Shown: one piece after another, positions 42,291 through 53,929 of the stretch
Layout of the letters: the number at the start of each line of letters is the position of its first letter
How positions within the stretch are numbered: position 1 is the stretch's first letter
Source: Craterostigma plantagineum
Taxonomy: Eukaryota > Streptophyta > Magnoliopsida > Lamiales > Linderniaceae
Length of the DNA: 64,000 nucleotides
Direction of reading: 5' to 3'
NCBI GenBank assembly: GCA_027422505.1
Contig: JAPQWV010000640.1
Coordinates: 1-64,000 of the forward strand
Notes under the pieces: generated by a model
The model's input: only the letters and a program-made list of their open reading frames with translations
Database searches by the model: none
What the model was told of the DNA's origin: nothing
Position numbers and translations under genes: made by a program

Positions 42291-42557
42291 AGTCACACGA
42301 GAATGAAGGATATAATGTCTTTATCTACTTTTAGGGCAATAACATTGATTCTACGCGTGTGTCTTTACATATGCATGGGGCCAAGCCAAGAAGACATCTA
42401 TTTGCTATCTGCTCAATATTCATCTAGTTTATTATTATTACAATTTACAAGAGGGAGGTTGTCGTTTCTGCTAAAGGAAAAGGCATTCCCTTTTTTTTAT
42501 AGTCTCATTTATATCTTCAACGTCACATGCCCACGACGAAGCATTATATGATTGTTA

Positions 42558-42798
42558 CTCCCTCAGTCCGGAAACTTTATGGACATTTGGGATATGATCC
42601 GATTTTTAAGAAACTGAATATTTTAATAATATAGTATAATTAGAATGTAAAAAAGTGTATATTTTGACACGTATTTTAAGAATATTTAATATTATTATAT
42701 TGATTATTTGTGATGGTTTTTCGCTAAATCAGAAAATATACAAAAGATCGTGGGACGTCCGATATAGTAAAATGTATAAAAACTTTTGGGACGGAGGT
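42558..42798. mobile_element. Stowaway-type MITE (about 241 bp)
   Basis: The ends CTCCCTCAGTCC and GGGACGGAGG are the inverted repeats of Stowaway (Tc1/mariner) elements, flanked by TA at 42556-42557 and 42799-42800. The interior is AT-rich and non-coding. Confidence 0.85.
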
Positions 42799-42800
42799 TA

Positions 42801-43354
42801 TTATTTTTAAGGTATAATTTTGGTGGTACTGGTACAGACGTTACCTAGACAAATCGCACCATATTACATCCTTTTTTTATGCCCGCCTTCCCCACATAAG
42901 ATGGCTACAATTGAAAGTCAAGGAAAGGGCAGATCATATACCATAGAAAATGGGAATTTCACCTTTATGATATTATATATAGGGTTGGTACCACAAATGC
43001 AACGTCAAGATAGACCTCATCTTTTAGCATACTTTATTTTATTTTTCCTACGAGGAGGCATCCCACAATCCCACCAGGCAAGAAAAAACATCATTGTTAT
43101 TTTAATTTTGAACTGGGCCGTAATTGGGCTATTATGTTTCTTCGCAAGTAATAAGGGCCGTGGGCCTTGAAAAGGCTCTTGCAAGCCCACTTCAAGGAAA
43201 GAAAATCGATATTAGTTGGAAAAATAGAAAAGAAAAGTCAAATAAAAAGAAAAACGAATTATCTAACTCGAGTCGTCGATAGTCTCTCATGGCTGAAATC
43301 CTTCTCAGAACCGTATAATCAATCCGCGAGCATAGCTTAGAGCGGAACAAGCAA
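42801..43354. other. Intergenic upstream of the At5g03900-type gene
   Basis: No gene seen. ACTGGGCCGTAATTGGGC, AGGGCCGTGGGCC and AAGCCCAC at 43112-43190 form a site II-type cluster within 250 bases of the next start codon. Confidence 0.5.
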
Positions 43355-45892
43355 ATGTCTTCTGCCTTATCTGCGTGCTTGTTAACGCCTCACACCATAG
43401 TCCGCCGCCCTAGACCGTTGAAACCCTCTCAATTCCACAAATTGACACCCCTGCGCCTGCCTCTGCCGCGGCTCAATGTCGGCAGAAGTTGCCGTTCCAC
43501 CTCCTTGATTAAGGCGAGCAGCAGCGGCGATATAGCTGATGTCGTATCGAGGTCGCAGGACAGGCCGGGTGGTTCGGTGGAGAGCGATAAGCTCCCGTCC
43601 GATGTGCGTAGGCGAGCAATGGACGCCGTCGATTCGTTGGGGAGAAGAGTGACCGTCGGTGACGTGGCGAGCGGGGCTGGTCTCAAGCTCAATGAGGCTC
43701 AGAAAGCCCTTCAGGCTCTCGCTGCAGACACTGATGGCTTTCTCGAGGTTTTATTGTATTTTAATTTCTAGTCGGTTATGTGGATGACGAGCTGTCGATT
43801 GTCACACAATCGGCGTTTTAACGGTTTGCTTTGATAATATTGCACTTGCTCGCTAGGATCGAATGTAGTTTGGAGCATGTGAAAGATTATCTCACTGCGT
43901 TGGATTTGTAAACTTATTTTCATATCTCTTTTCAAGCATTACTTTTGCGTGGCATTCAATAGGTTTCGGATGAAGGTGATGTACTATATGTTTTCCCCAA
44001 AGATTATCGTTCAAAGCTGGCTGCCAAGTCGTTAAGGATTAAAATCGAACCTTTATTGGAGAAGGGGAAGGTAATTGTATCTTTTTGTGGATTAGTCTAA
44101 TCTTATCATATGTTTTTTCGCTAAAGGTAAAAGCTTTGATGACAGATGGCTGCTGAGTATCTTGTGAGGGTTTCTTTCGGGACCGCGCTGATTGCATCTA
44201 TCGTCATTGTATATACAACTATAATTGCTATAGTCTCAAGTAGTCGGTACACTTTCTAATTTCTGAAAATTCACAACATATTTCTTCCTGGAAATTCTGA
44301 TTAAAGCTATGGCTTACCTTTTCATTATTACTTTCTTTCATATAGTGAGGAGGATAATCGGGGAAGGCGAGGAAGGTCTTACAGCCCTGGTTTCACTTTT
44401 TTCTTCAGTCCTACAGATTTGTTCTGGTAATTTTTCTAATCCATGTTGTTCCTTTTAACTTCCGTGCCTCATAAGTTTTTTCATAGTAACCCTTTATGAA
44501 TGTCACTAATATGCATATAGTAAAGAATAGGGTTTAAATGAAATCGGCCTTTTGCGAAGCTTGATATTATTGTTTGCCTGAGATGACAGTATGCTCTTTT
44601 ATCCAATGGAAATCGAGCATGTTAATCAGATGTAAGAAAAGCTCAAGTTGATTCATAAATTTGTGTATCTTCACTAGTAGTTCTAAGCGCTATCGAAACG
44701 GTCGCCAAATCTGCTTTTGGAAGGCAATCCTAACTATCCTTCTCTTTTAACTTCATATTCTAATTAATGGGAACTAGATGGTGGTCCCACTTGCGCTAAC
44801 ATGTTTGATATAGAAATTTCTATTCGGAAGTTTTGAATCATGTGTCAAATCTCTATCCCAGGTATTGGGATCCATATTATTATAGAAGAAGACAAGTAAA
44901 AGAATCTAATGGCGGGATGAACTTCATTGAATCGGTAAGAAAAAGTTCCCATCATATAGTAGATATCTCTCTTTCGCTTTTGTGTTCAGAGTAAATCTAA
45001 TTTATCTTGTACTTCTTAGGTTTTCTCTTTCGTATTTGGAGACGGTGATCCTAACCAAGGTATTGAAGAAGAAAGGTGGAAGTTGGTAATGACCGAGAAC
45101 TGATTTCAGTGGTCCGTTAATATAATGCTTATACTCACACTTCATGTTAAATAACTATGACATCAAGTTGGTATTGTCCACCCCTATGATAAATTTTCTG
45201 GAGTTAGTTATTGAATCAAAATCTGGCCATGTTTTCTTGGGGGTTCATACAAGTGTATCATCTGCTCATAGATATGAGGAACATCAGTATGGTATTGAGT
45301 CTTGCCTCAATATGAGTCATCCTTGTACTTAATTGCTGGATTCTCAAAACTGAGTCGTATGTTCATTGATATTGCTATTGATTGTGCAACTTTAAACTTG
45401 TGAGAAAATTGTAACTCGTTGGCTAGATTGTCACAACTTTATAACCATGTATTGACTGCCATTTTACTTTTTGCTATTGTGATCATCTGTTTCTGCAGAT
45501 TGGACAATACATTGCTTCAAATGGTGGCGTAGTCACTGCTGAAGAACTAGCCCCATATTTGGATCTGGAGAATACAGAAAACATGGTATGACAAGAAAGC
45601 TTGTGGTTCATTTACTAAATTATATGAATGTGACGGCAAATCTATGTTCCACATTTTGATTTGGTATATAGCAAATTTATAGGCCTCATATGATCATTTA
45701 ATTACCGTAAAATATTGGTCATCTTGCTAATTCAGTTATTGAAATTTTGCTCCAGGATGACGAGTCATACATACTGCCTGTGTTACTGAGGTTTGATGGT
45801 CAGCCTGAAATAGATGAAGAGGTTTGTTTGTTTCTCTTTATCTGTAGAGCGACATACAATTTGTGCATTGTCCCTACTTACATTGTTGCCGA

Positions 45893-45950
<58 letters not shown>

Positions 45951-46919
45951 TCTCCTGTTAATGTAGGGGAATATTTTATACCGTTTTCCCTCAATCCAAC
46001 GCACTGCCGCTCCACAAAGGGGTGGACGGAAGGAACGTGTTGGAAAACGGTGGGCAGATTGGGTTGGCGGAGTCGAAAAGTTCTTCATGGAAAGAAAATG
46101 GCCATTCAGGTTTTTCTAGTTTACTGACATTCCCGATTCAGTTATGACTTGAATTAACACCATTTAACTTATGATCAATCCTCAGTAAAACTAGCCCCTC
46201 GGAGAGGGGGATGGTAGTTGGTCTTGGTGGACTAAATCTACTTGGAGTCATCATACTTGGTTCCATGTTAAGGTTAACCTCTGTCCTCTACTTTGTGTTT
46301 AATGTTAATTTCTCCCACTTCTTCCATGATATTTAACAGAAACTTAACTCAACAGGAACATGACAACTAGCCCTAGTGGTTTTGTTACATTTGTGTCTAG
46401 CATTCTTCCCTTACTTCAGGTCGATCTTTAACTCTTAGACATCTATGTGCTTATTTGAAGCTGAAATGGCTTTCATGAAAGTCGATACTATGAAATCGTT
46501 AAAAACGTGTCGCGCAGATTTATGCTGGGTCATTCTTCACAATTCCGTTATTTCGATGGTTCTACGTTCAAAGCAAAAATGCTCAAATAGACAAGAGGAA
46601 CAAAGCCAGGAAAAAGTATGCCAATGCTCTTGAATCACCCGATCTTTCTTTGAGGAGGAAGGTAAACAAGTGTTCATTAACTTCACCATTTTGCATGCTA
46701 CATACAATACTCTTTCAGATTCATGAATGAACGAAGTTGGTCAATAATTTGAAGTTGTAATTTTTTTTTATCCAGATTTTGAGCGCTCGTGACATGGCTC
46801 AAAGGACATTCATAAGCCAGGATAGAATCGTCTACAGCACTGATCGTGATCTATACGAGCAAGATTACGACGCCCGTGAATGGGATAGAAAATTCAAGGA
46901 GCTCGAAAAATCCGACTGA
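43355..46919 (+). CDS. Chloroplast membrane protein, At5g03900-type
   Basis: Thirteen exons give 518 residues: 43355-43747, 43963-44070, 44146-44246, 44346-44426, 44862-44934, 45020-45085, 45499-45585, 45756-45821, 45967-46109, 46186-46272, 46356-46419, 46518-46661 and 46776-46919. A Ser/Arg/Pro-rich transit peptide (about 1-50) is followed by a winged-helix-like segment (RRAMDAVDSLGRRVTVGDV), membrane helices (LIASIVIVYTTIIAIVSSS and, later, MVVGLGGLNLLGVIILGS), and SPTDLFWYWDPYYYRR. It matches the unnamed chloroplast protein At5g03900, whose database name 'iron-sulfur cluster biosynthesis' probably came from its neighbour. Function is unknown. Exon 11 uses the acceptor AACAG^GAAC; an upstream AG would give an early stop. 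Intron 8 has a (CT)n(TA)n microsatellite. Confidence 0.88.
45896..45946 (+). repeat. (CT)n(TA)n microsatellite in an intron
   Basis: A CT run followed by a TA run lies in intron 8 of the At5g03900-type gene. Confidence 0.85.
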
Positions 46920-47383
46920 AGAAAACTCAGATTATATTGATGAAATGAGACTTTTCTGTTTTTTCATACTCTCTGTTGTACATAAACGTATGCATAGAGC
47001 AAGAAACCTGTATTTATTATTCGCCTGAACTGAACCTCCGTATGTAGTGTATTCTTATTCTATTGGAGTTCCAATTGAACGAATGCTGTTCGGAAATAAA
47101 AATAAGATTAAATGCTATTTTATTTAACAAATACGGTGTTATTTCTTCCTTAGTTAATAGTGTTCTTTCTTGGCACGATTTGTATGATGGTAATCGGGTC
47201 GGGTCATGAAGCGCGTGTTGGGCAGGCGAAGAGAGAAGATATATTTTATCATATTACTGGAGCCAATTTCTTTCTGGCAAAACACACGGCAGAGAGACAA
47301 TTCAAAGCGATTACTTCATACGATATTCCGAATAAATTAATCTCTCCCATCGATTTGAGGAGTAGCATGTTCGTGAAGGTGGC
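46920..47383. other. Intergenic, At5g03900-type to ISCA-like
   Basis: 3' UTR of the upstream gene and promoter of the ISCA-like gene. No other coding feature supported. Confidence 0.5.
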
Positions 47384-48545
47384 ATGAGTTCTCCGTCGTC
47401 GCGTTCGCTTATCTATCGGCTCGCGCCGTACTTATCAGCTCGGGTTCGGCTCGGCTCTCGTTTTCTCAGCTCGCCCTCCGCCCTCCGGGATTCTCAGATA
47501 TCGGAATCTTCGTCGGCTTCGAACGAGACCATTTATATGACGGACAGCTGCGTTAGGGTAACCTTTTTTTTTATCTGGATTTATGATTTACGGTGTTGAA
47601 ACCTGTAGATTATGATTTCTATCCGATTTGTTGAATCCGAAGCTGATCGTAATAGTAGGTGGTTGTAACTTGTAGCAATGATTTGTTTCTAATTTTCGGT
47701 GGACGAACCTGATTGATCTGTGTTTTCCATTTAAAGATTGGTCTTTTAGGTTCTCGTAAATGGTGTTTTTACTTGAATTTCATGTTATCTCTGCTATTCA
47801 AGGCTTAGTGAATTGTCTTATACAGCGAATGAAAGAGTTGCAAGCTGGCGAGCCTGGTGAAAAGTTGCTTCGTTTGAGCATTGAAGCTGGTGGTTGCTCT
47901 GGTTTCCAATATAACTTCTCCCTCGATGACAAGACTGGCGACGACGACAGGTGATTGATTGTCTCTCGCGCGTTATTCTGTGCATGTTAACATCGTTTTG
48001 TTGTTTATAAGGCAAGGAAAGGAAAATTTTAAGGCGATGCATTACCCGTGGTGTATTGTTTTAAAACTTATTAACTTTGTGTTTGGTTTGCCGCAGGATT
48101 TTTGAGCGGGATGGAATGAAACTCGTTGTTGATAACATTTCCTTCGACTTCGTCAAAGGTGCTACCGTCGATTATGTAGAGGAGCTCATACGCGCTGCTT
48201 TCCAGGTCCGTTCACATCTATCTCTGCAATTTGTGCAGACAATATATGGGATTATCACATCCATATGTTCTTATTATTATTGTTCGATTCGAGTTTTGTA
48301 ATCTCGTCTCATGAAAATCCTTGACGGTCGAAGCTTATTGCACAAGAATATTGGGATACTCAGACTTTATCTGTATTAATGCAATGATACTTACTACTAG
48401 TTGTCCTCTCCTCCATTATTGTGGTATTATACAAGCTCGTCATATTGAATTTAGCATATTGCTGATGATGCAAAAAATGCAGGTGTCGACAAATCCAAGT
48501 GCAGTTGGTGGATGTAGCTGTAAAAGTTCTTTCATGGTTAAGTAG
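47384..48545 (+). CDS. Mitochondrial iron-sulfur assembly protein, ISCA-like 2 type
   Basis: Four exons (47384-47557, 47826-47950, 48097-48205, 48483-48545) give 156 residues. An Arg/Ser-rich presequence without acids (about 1-40, [21 protein letters not shown]) is a typical mitochondrial transit peptide. The HesB/IscA domain has the three conserved cysteines: Cys82 ([10 protein letters not shown]) and Cys147/Cys149 (GGCSCKSSF). A-type carriers bind iron or a Fe-S cluster and pass it to mitochondrial [4Fe-4S] apoproteins. The C-x-C motif is intact. It lies directly after the At5g03900-type gene in the same orientation, matching the Arabidopsis order At5g03900-At5g03905. Confidence 0.93.
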
Positions 48546-48888
48546 CATTTGTCATCCATCAAATCATTCATGTTATATTTATTATACCTAGCAAAGCATC
48601 GTCTATGATTCATTCATAGACTTTCTCTCAAGGATTGTGTTGCAACTACTACCATGTAGTAGATTCGTGTACCCAGAAATAAAAGGCGTTGGTTGTGTTT
48701 ATCGCCCTATGATTATGTATGGAATTACAAACATGGGGTTCCAATAATAAATAAAGCCTTGTACGTTTTCATCGACCGCATATTCAAAACAACCAAAATC
48801 CTGTACAAGCACAACTCCATAAGAACTGCTGCTATAATTATTTTCGTATATTGTAAGAACATTAATATATCACACCGAAACAAATCGA
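48546..48888. other. Convergent 3' flanks of ISCA-like and FtsZ2
   Basis: Only 3' UTR-like AT-rich DNA is seen between two converging genes. Confidence 0.5.
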
Positions 48889-51033
48889 TCAAACCCTTGG
48901 GTATCGGGAACGTCCTTTCTTCTTCAGGAACTCGGGGATTTCAACAGAAGTCCCTTCGAAGAAGGAAGACGGCCTCCTGTTGAAACCAGCTGTTGAATCT
49001 CCACGGCCCAACTGATTCTCCTTTTCGGTTCCAAAAAAAAAGGTGGCGCATTATTGGTGTAGCGAGAAAATATATTGCGCAATTGTTAATGTAGAACATA
49101 CCTGGAGATTTCTTCCTTCGCTTTCTTCCTGACGTTTAAATCCAGTGGCAATTAGCGTTATGCTTACCTGAATTTGACAATGTAATTAGTTCAACCATCA
49201 ACCTAACTTTAACGGTCAAAAGGACCATAAAAGCTGTTAGAGAAATAATTGATTCTTGGTCTGTTGCAAGTTAACTTGTTCAGTCGTTGATACCCTAAAC
49301 TATATATGTGCCGACTTAAACGGATGAGAAAAGAACTTACTTGACCACTTAGTGACGGGTCAACGACAGCACCGAATATTAAGTTGGCAGTTGGATCCAC
49401 AAGATCATAGATGACCTCAGCTGCGGTATTCACCTGGCAGTTATATACATGTCAAAAAGATATCAAGAAAATGTAATGGGCATATTCAATATTTGAAGAA
49501 TCTCGATTGAGAAGACACATGCGTAAATCTCAACCAGAAATATAAATCTCGATGAACGAGTAAGAAGCTATTACCTCAAACAGTGTTAGATCACTGCCAC
49601 CAGTTATATTCCACACGATCCCTGTAGCTCTCTCAATACCAATATCCAGCAGTGGAGATTGAATGGCATTTAACGCGGCATCTCTTGCCCTTGTTTTTCC
49701 TTGAGTATTGTAACATCGATGGATGATGTGCAAATCAAACGCAAAAATTAGGAAAAATCTACATTTACCGAAAGGTATCTTTGGCAATCAAATACCTGTT
49801 GCAGTTCCAATCCCCATCAATGAAGAACCCGCACTTGCCATAATAGTTCTCACATCAGCAAAATCTACATTTACCAGCCCTGGAATCTGCACAGAGAAAA
49901 TGGATAACTAGAGATTGTGGCACCTAAGAAGACCTTGTAGTGCAGGCATATGCATCTATTTCAAGAATAGAATATTTTAACTGCCCAGATAGGAAAATGA
50001 ATCATCAGCATGAGTTCCAGTACCGTGATTATATCAGAAATGCCACGAACTCCTTGTCGAAGAATGTCATCAGCAAGATTAAAGGCTTCGGTGACGGGCG
50101 TCGATGGTGAAACTGCAGTGAGCAACTTATCGTTTGGGATAACAATCAATGTGTCGACGTTTTCTCTTAAAGCTGCAATCCCTTCTTGGGCCTGAACAGT
50201 TCTTCTGCGTCCCTCGAAGGAAAAAGGGGTGGTGACTATACCAACGGTCAAAATACCCATCGACTTTGCAATTCCAGCAATTACTGGAGCCCCACCTGTC
50301 CCTGTCCCTCCACCCATTCCAGCCTGAAATGTTCAAGTCAGAAGATAAGGAAATGAAGCAAGCCAATAGTAGATCATCGATACGACTTGGAAATGGGAAA
50401 ATGAAAACAGGGACCAAAGTTTAGCCGATCAAAATATGGACTTACGGTTACAAAGACCATGTCAGCTCCATAAAGTGCCTCCTCGATAGCTTGTTTGCTC
50501 TCCTTAGCAGCATTCATTCCAATATCAGGATTCCCACCAGCACCAAGCCCTCTAGTGAGCTCTTGCCCAATCTGCAAACGATGTTCATCAAACACAGGGG
50601 ACAACTTCATGGCTTGAATATCAGTGTTAACGATCCAAAACTCAACCCCCTTCATGGCACTCTCAATCATACGGTTAACTGCATTCGACCCACCGCCGCC
50701 AACTCCAATAACCTTAATCTTGGCTGCATTGTAGTCATTCGAATCTGATGAATCAGTGACCTTTTCTGTATTGGTCCCACTATCCCGCCCCCTAAGCAAA
50801 GAAATCTCAGGATACAAATTCAGAACAGGGTCCTTGCTGTGATACTGATTAACACTATGTGAATTCGTCGAACATTTGATCAAGCCCGAAACACTCTTCC
50901 GACTAATCACGGAAAACCCATTCCTTTCGTCCACAATTCTTAACGGGCCCACTCGAGCTCCGAGCACAGTCAACACACCAACAGAGCCCCGCGTGTCCAA
51001 AGGGGCGAATTTGGGGCATGTGCATGTAACCAT
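48889..51033 (-). CDS. FTSZ2: Plastid division protein FtsZ2
   Basis: Seven exons (51033-50446, 50323-50024, 49886-49796, 49699-49575, 49433-49341, 49167-49102, 49020-48889) give 464 residues. After a Ser-rich plastid transit region comes the tubulin/FtsZ GTPase fold: [16 protein letters not shown], the GGGTGTG nucleotide signature at 200-206, and the T7 synergy loop [11 protein letters not shown]. The C-terminal tail ([19 protein letters not shown]) is the FtsZ2-specific core that binds ARC6. FtsZ2 co-assembles with FtsZ1 into the Z ring on the stromal side of the inner envelope. The last acceptor (AAAAG^GAGAATC) is a best guess and could move by one codon. A 5' UTR intron (donor near 51335) is likely. 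Confidence 0.94.
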
Positions 51034-52169
51034 AGCTTATGAATACCCTAATCGAGAATCTTCACTTGTGTCAGATAAGAAAAAAAACGAAAACCTTCAA
51101 TACAAAAAGGATAAACCCTGAACCCCGAGAAATAGAGCTGCGTTCGTCCTTTTCCAACACATCCCTATAAGTAACAACGCATAAATCAGCAATTAAACCA
51201 AGAACCAAATACCAATAATTTCCAGGAACACACAACTACACGTAGAATAAGCTCAAACTACAGAATCTGTTATGCCAAAACGACATAAAATCGAAACGAC
51301 AACAATGTATGAGCTAGACTATGGTTAGGCGCTCACCTGGGGAACTGACCTTGATACTTTCAGCACCAAAGCAGCATAGTTGTCTGTCCTCTTGTCGATT
51401 TGTTGTTGGAGATGAAGAATGAAGAAATCGTGTGTTAACTGAATACTGATGTGCGATGGGTCTGATTATTGTAATTATTATTACGAAAATATAGCATCAT
51501 AATAAATTAGAGGGAAATAAAAATAAGGGTAGCATCTCTCCTGGGCTAACATTCGCAAGAGTCTACTTCAACAAAACTATCCTCGTCGTGTCCGAAGTGT
51601 CACTTTCAGAAAATGAATTGCCTATTTTATTAAATAATACTATATTTTTCCCGATAAAAGACAATATATTTTATTTTTCATAAACATATACGGATGAACA
51701 AAAGTGGGCCTGGTGCTTTGGGCTGAAGAAGGAAGCCTTATCACTTGGAAGTTAAGCTGATTGGTCGATTTAAGATTTTCTTTCGCTTTTCACTTGGGGG
51801 CCAAAATGTAAATTTCGTAATATAAGAGGTCAAAGTTGATATGATCATAATTCAAGTGGTTGGAAGCTGTAATTATTCGATCGCTTCGCTATCGATCCCA
51901 TCGACCGTTGTTAACTTCCATTGCGCGCATAGTCATCATAGGAAACTGGCAATATAAGCAAAATTTTCCCATATATTCATAAACAATTTAAGAAAAATAT
52001 ATATTCACCCACCCTAAGTTCGATCAATTAACTTCAAGGACGTCCGTACTTCTTAGCGGCAGACATTCGCTTTAGTAGCTACAAATTAATGACCTAAAAA
52101 ACGGTCGAAAACTTCGACAGCTTTAATTTCATATCGAAACTATTAATGCACCGTACGGTTTGTCATCGG
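51034..52169. other. FtsZ2 5' region and intergenic DNA
   Basis: Contains the FtsZ2 promoter and probable spliced 5' leader on the minus strand (exon near 51345-51430, GTGAGC donor, acceptor at about 51170). A site II-like GTGGGCC at about 51706 and AAAGTGGG. Beyond about 51,500 it is AT-rich with no gene. Confidence 0.45.
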
Positions 52170-52179
52170 ATTGATATTA

Positions 52180-53251
52180 AGGTAAATTCCTTATCAGACC
52201 CTGTCAGAAACTAAATTTCCTTATCAGTACCCCTACTAAAAATTCTTCCTGTTAAGTATCCATCTGCAAAATTAATAATCCTAAATAGTGAACGGACGGA
52301 AATACCCTTTCCTGATATTAAATTGGACATCATACCAACTGTTTTGACCATTATACCAACTGTTATTCTAATTATACTAACTGTTATCATTATTATACCA
52401 AATGATATAGTGTACAATTTTGTTGGTATAATTACGTCAACAGTTGGTAATTTCTACAGTTTCTGGTATAATTTCAAAATCAGTTCGCATATCGTCCAAT
52501 TTCACTGTATAAAATTCAAATAATGTTAGTTACTAGTATAATAACCAAAACATGTGGTATAATTTCTACAATTTCTGGTATAATATCAAAATCAGTTGGT
52601 ATAACATCCAATTTCGCTGTAAATTTTAATAACGCTATTTAAATTGGACATCATACCAACTGTTTTGACCATTATACCAAATGTTATTCTAATTATACCA
52701 ACTGTTATCATTATTATACCAAATGATATAGTGTACAATTTTGTTGGTATAATTACGTCAACAGTTGGTATAATTTCTACAGTTTCTGGTATAATTTCAA
52801 AATCAGCTCGCATATCGTCCAATTTCACTGTATGAAATTCAAATAACGTTATTTACTGGTATAATAACCAAAACATGTGGTATAATTTCTACATTTTCTG
52901 GTATAATTTCAAAATCAGTTGGTATAATTACCTCCAATTTCGCTGTAATTTATAATAACGCTATTTACTGGTATAATAACGAAAATATATGGTATAATTT
53001 CAACATTTTCTGGTACAATGTCTAATTTTATTGGTATAATAACTATTTTTTTGGTATAATTCACGTGAAAATAATTATTCAACTTTTTTAATATGTGAGA
53101 CAGGGGTATTTTCGTCCATTTAATGCTGAAAAGGGTTTTTTAGGTACTGAACAGGAATAAAATTTCAAATGGGTACTTATAGGGAAGATATAATCCGAGG
53201 GGTATTTAAGAGGAAGTTGAAACGTTGATTGGGTCTGCTAAGGAATTAACC
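52180..53251. mobile_element. Non-autonomous MULE-like element with internal tandem repeats
   Basis: ATTGATATTA is duplicated at 52170-52179 and 53252-53261, and the termini are inverted repeats (GGTAAATTCCTTATCAGACCC against GGTTAATTCCTTAGCAGACCC read from the right). A 9-10 bp duplication fits Mutator-like elements. The interior is a tandem array of about 320-bp units, each built of shorter GGTATAAT/ATTATACC blocks. No transposase is present. The minus-strand frames through the array read TVGIIxIT-type repeats and are not genes. Confidence 0.8.
52320..53050. repeat. Tandem array, about 320-bp period
   Basis: The unit beginning AAATTGGACATCATACC at about 52320 restarts at about 52640 with near identity, and a third, more diverged pass follows. 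GGTATAATTTC and ATTATACCAA motifs recur every 15-40 bases in both orientations. Confidence 0.8.
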
Positions 53252-53529
53252 ATTGATATTATGCATGTAAATAACACTTTAATTTAACATATATTACGTA
53301 AAACAACTGTCTCTTTAACTTACCAAGAACCGAGAAAAGAAGTGAGCAATAGCCATTGTTGAAAATTTCAATAATGGTGACCATAATTGAAAGCCATTAT
53401 TTTGGATCACATCACTCACACCAATATTTGTAGGCTTAAAAGCCATCAAGTTCGGCTGCTCGCCAACTACACACACACACAGAGAGAGACAAACATCACA
53501 TCTCCCAACTACTTAGGCAGCTTATTTTC

Positions 53530-53540
53530 CTATATATATT
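53530..53540 (+). promoter_or_regulatory. TATA box of the MIF gene
   Basis: CTATATATATT about 50 bases upstream of the MIF start codon. Confidence 0.55.
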
Positions 53541-53584
53541 AGTGAGCAGTAACAGCTACTACACTGTTGCATATCTGTTGAAAT

Positions 53585-53929
53585 ATGAACAAGGAAGAGA
53601 AGAAAATGGACGGTGACGTCATCGACTCCAAGGTCGTCGAGAGATTGGTGACGTATGGTGAGTGTCTGAAGAACCATGCGGCGAGCATCGGAAAACATGC
53701 CGTCGATGGCTGCTGCGAGTTTATGCCGTCCGTCGTCGGAGGGAAAGGTGGAGGAGGCGGTTCGGCGGCGGCGGCCGCCATGTGGTGTGCCGCCTGCAGT
53801 TGTCACCGGAACTTTCACAAGAAGGTGGTGCGATGGAAGCGTCAAGAGAGGACGGCGGCGGCGGCTGAGTACGACTCTAAGCTGTGTAGGCGCTGTAATA
53901 TTTACAAGCCTTCTAATTCCAAGGAGTGA
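53585..53929 (+). CDS. MIF: MINI ZINC FINGER protein (ZF-HD dimerisation domain only)
   Basis: A single-exon gene of 114 residues. The ZF-HD zinc finger spans about 22-87 ([41 protein letters not shown]) with the usual Cys/His set, and no homeodomain follows. MIF proteins heterodimerise with ZF-HD transcription factors and act as non-DNA-binding inhibitors; they influence ABA, gibberellin and floral meristem termination (tomato INHIBITOR OF MERISTEM ACTIVITY type). A Gly/Ala-rich insert ([14 protein letters not shown]) splits the finger, longer than in many MIFs. The C-terminal [12 protein letters not shown] is extra. The start could also be Met8. Confidence 0.9.
   Translation: MNKEEKKMDGDVIDSKVVERLVTYGECLKNHAASIGKHAVDGCCEFMPSVVGGKGGGGGSAAAAAMWCAACSCHRNFHKKVVRWKRQERTAAAAEYDSKLCRRCNIYKPSNSKE

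Noticed and set aside
52211..52835. Open frames reading TVGIIxIT repeats
   Set aside because: Produced by the GGTATAAT tandem array, not by selection for a protein.
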